Shown here one piece after another: positions 63,690-64,000 of a stretch of 64,000 nucleotides of DNA. Source of the DNA: Theristus sp. LFF4_11 (lineage: Eukaryota; Nematoda; Chromadorea; Monhysterida; Xyalidae); NCBI GenBank assembly GCA_030248135.1, contig JASANC010004071.1, forward strand, positions 177,880 through 241,879. The letters are read 5' to 3'. How positions within the stretch are numbered: position 1 is the stretch's first letter; every line of letters begins with the position of its first letter. The notes under the pieces were generated by a model, which made no database searches, was not told the DNA's origin, and was given only the letters and a program-made list of their open reading frames with translations. The translations under genes were made by a program, and so were the position numbers.

Positions 63690-64000
63690 GGTGGGGTCTC
63701 TGCCTGAGGACTCGACTCGAGACAAAAGAAGATTTTCAGATATTTTCATAAGAAAGTACAGTGTTAATATTTAATGGGAATTTTTTGTTGGTTTAATTTT
63801 AAATAATTAATTGGTAATTTAAAACTTTAATAACAAATTAAACAAGATGAAATATAGCTCTGCTCGGCGACAAGGAAAGTTGAGCATGGAAGATTTCGAT
63901 TTGGGGTTCTAAGAAAACAAAAAACAACTTTTTTTTGAAAAAAGAATTGAAAACTCGGGTGCGAGAATACCATGACCAGCTGCGTGCGACAAAGACAATG

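Noticed and set aside
1..64000. tRNA, rRNA or other structural RNA genes
   Set aside because: I scanned for tRNA B-box-like GGTTCGANTC and similar sequences and found none in a plausible cloverleaf context. A covariance-model search would be decisive.

Overview
The window is nuclear DNA of an invertebrate animal. Six facts support this: conserved metazoan signalling genes, many small exons joined by GT-AG introns with matching phases, no operons, no Shine-Dalgarno starts, abundant microsatellites, and introns crowded with short palindromic transposon relics. Phylum cannot be fixed from the sequence. Coding exons are clearly GC-richer than the AT-rich introns and spacers.

Layout, left to right. 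(1) 1-11907, minus: a large Sec7-family gene best matching ARFGEF3/BIG3. I could place 27 coding exons; the 3' end runs off the left edge. (2) 11908-17966: spacer with only weak coding candidates. (3) 17967-20621, minus: a complete four-exon A20/AN1 zinc-finger gene of the ZFAND5/6 type (221 residues). (4) 20622-27844: spacer with a TIR transposon copy and a TG-rich low-complexity block. (5) 27845-31367, minus: about eleven exons encoding a protein of about 590 residues with an RGG-type N-terminus and a C-terminal von Willebrand A domain with an intact metal site; family not named. (6) 31368-39532: spacer with two adjoining satellite arrays. (7) 39533-47343, plus: a complete eight-exon Frizzled receptor (667 residues). 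(8) 51.4-52.1 kb, plus: a tentative exon set ending like an SRCR domain. (9) 52897-58026, plus: a complete nine-exon Dok adaptor, closest to DOK7 (698 residues). (10) about 58811-60901, plus: an unrecognised gene with one membrane segment built across a splice junction. (11) 62247-62314: a probable signal-peptide first exon, followed by a 16-bp minisatellite.

The genes are independent transcription units. Frizzled (Wnt receptor) and the Dok adaptor (receptor tyrosine kinase signalling) both act at the plasma membrane; ARFGEF3 relatives act in trafficking. Nothing in the sequence ties them into one pathway.

The most distinctive feature is the number of unrelated short inverted-repeat families (at least eight, labelled A-I below; F is a tandem repeat). 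Many copies lie within tens of bases of splice sites. One family C copy begins a few bases beyond an ARFGEF3 splice donor and carries a stronger-looking donor of its own.
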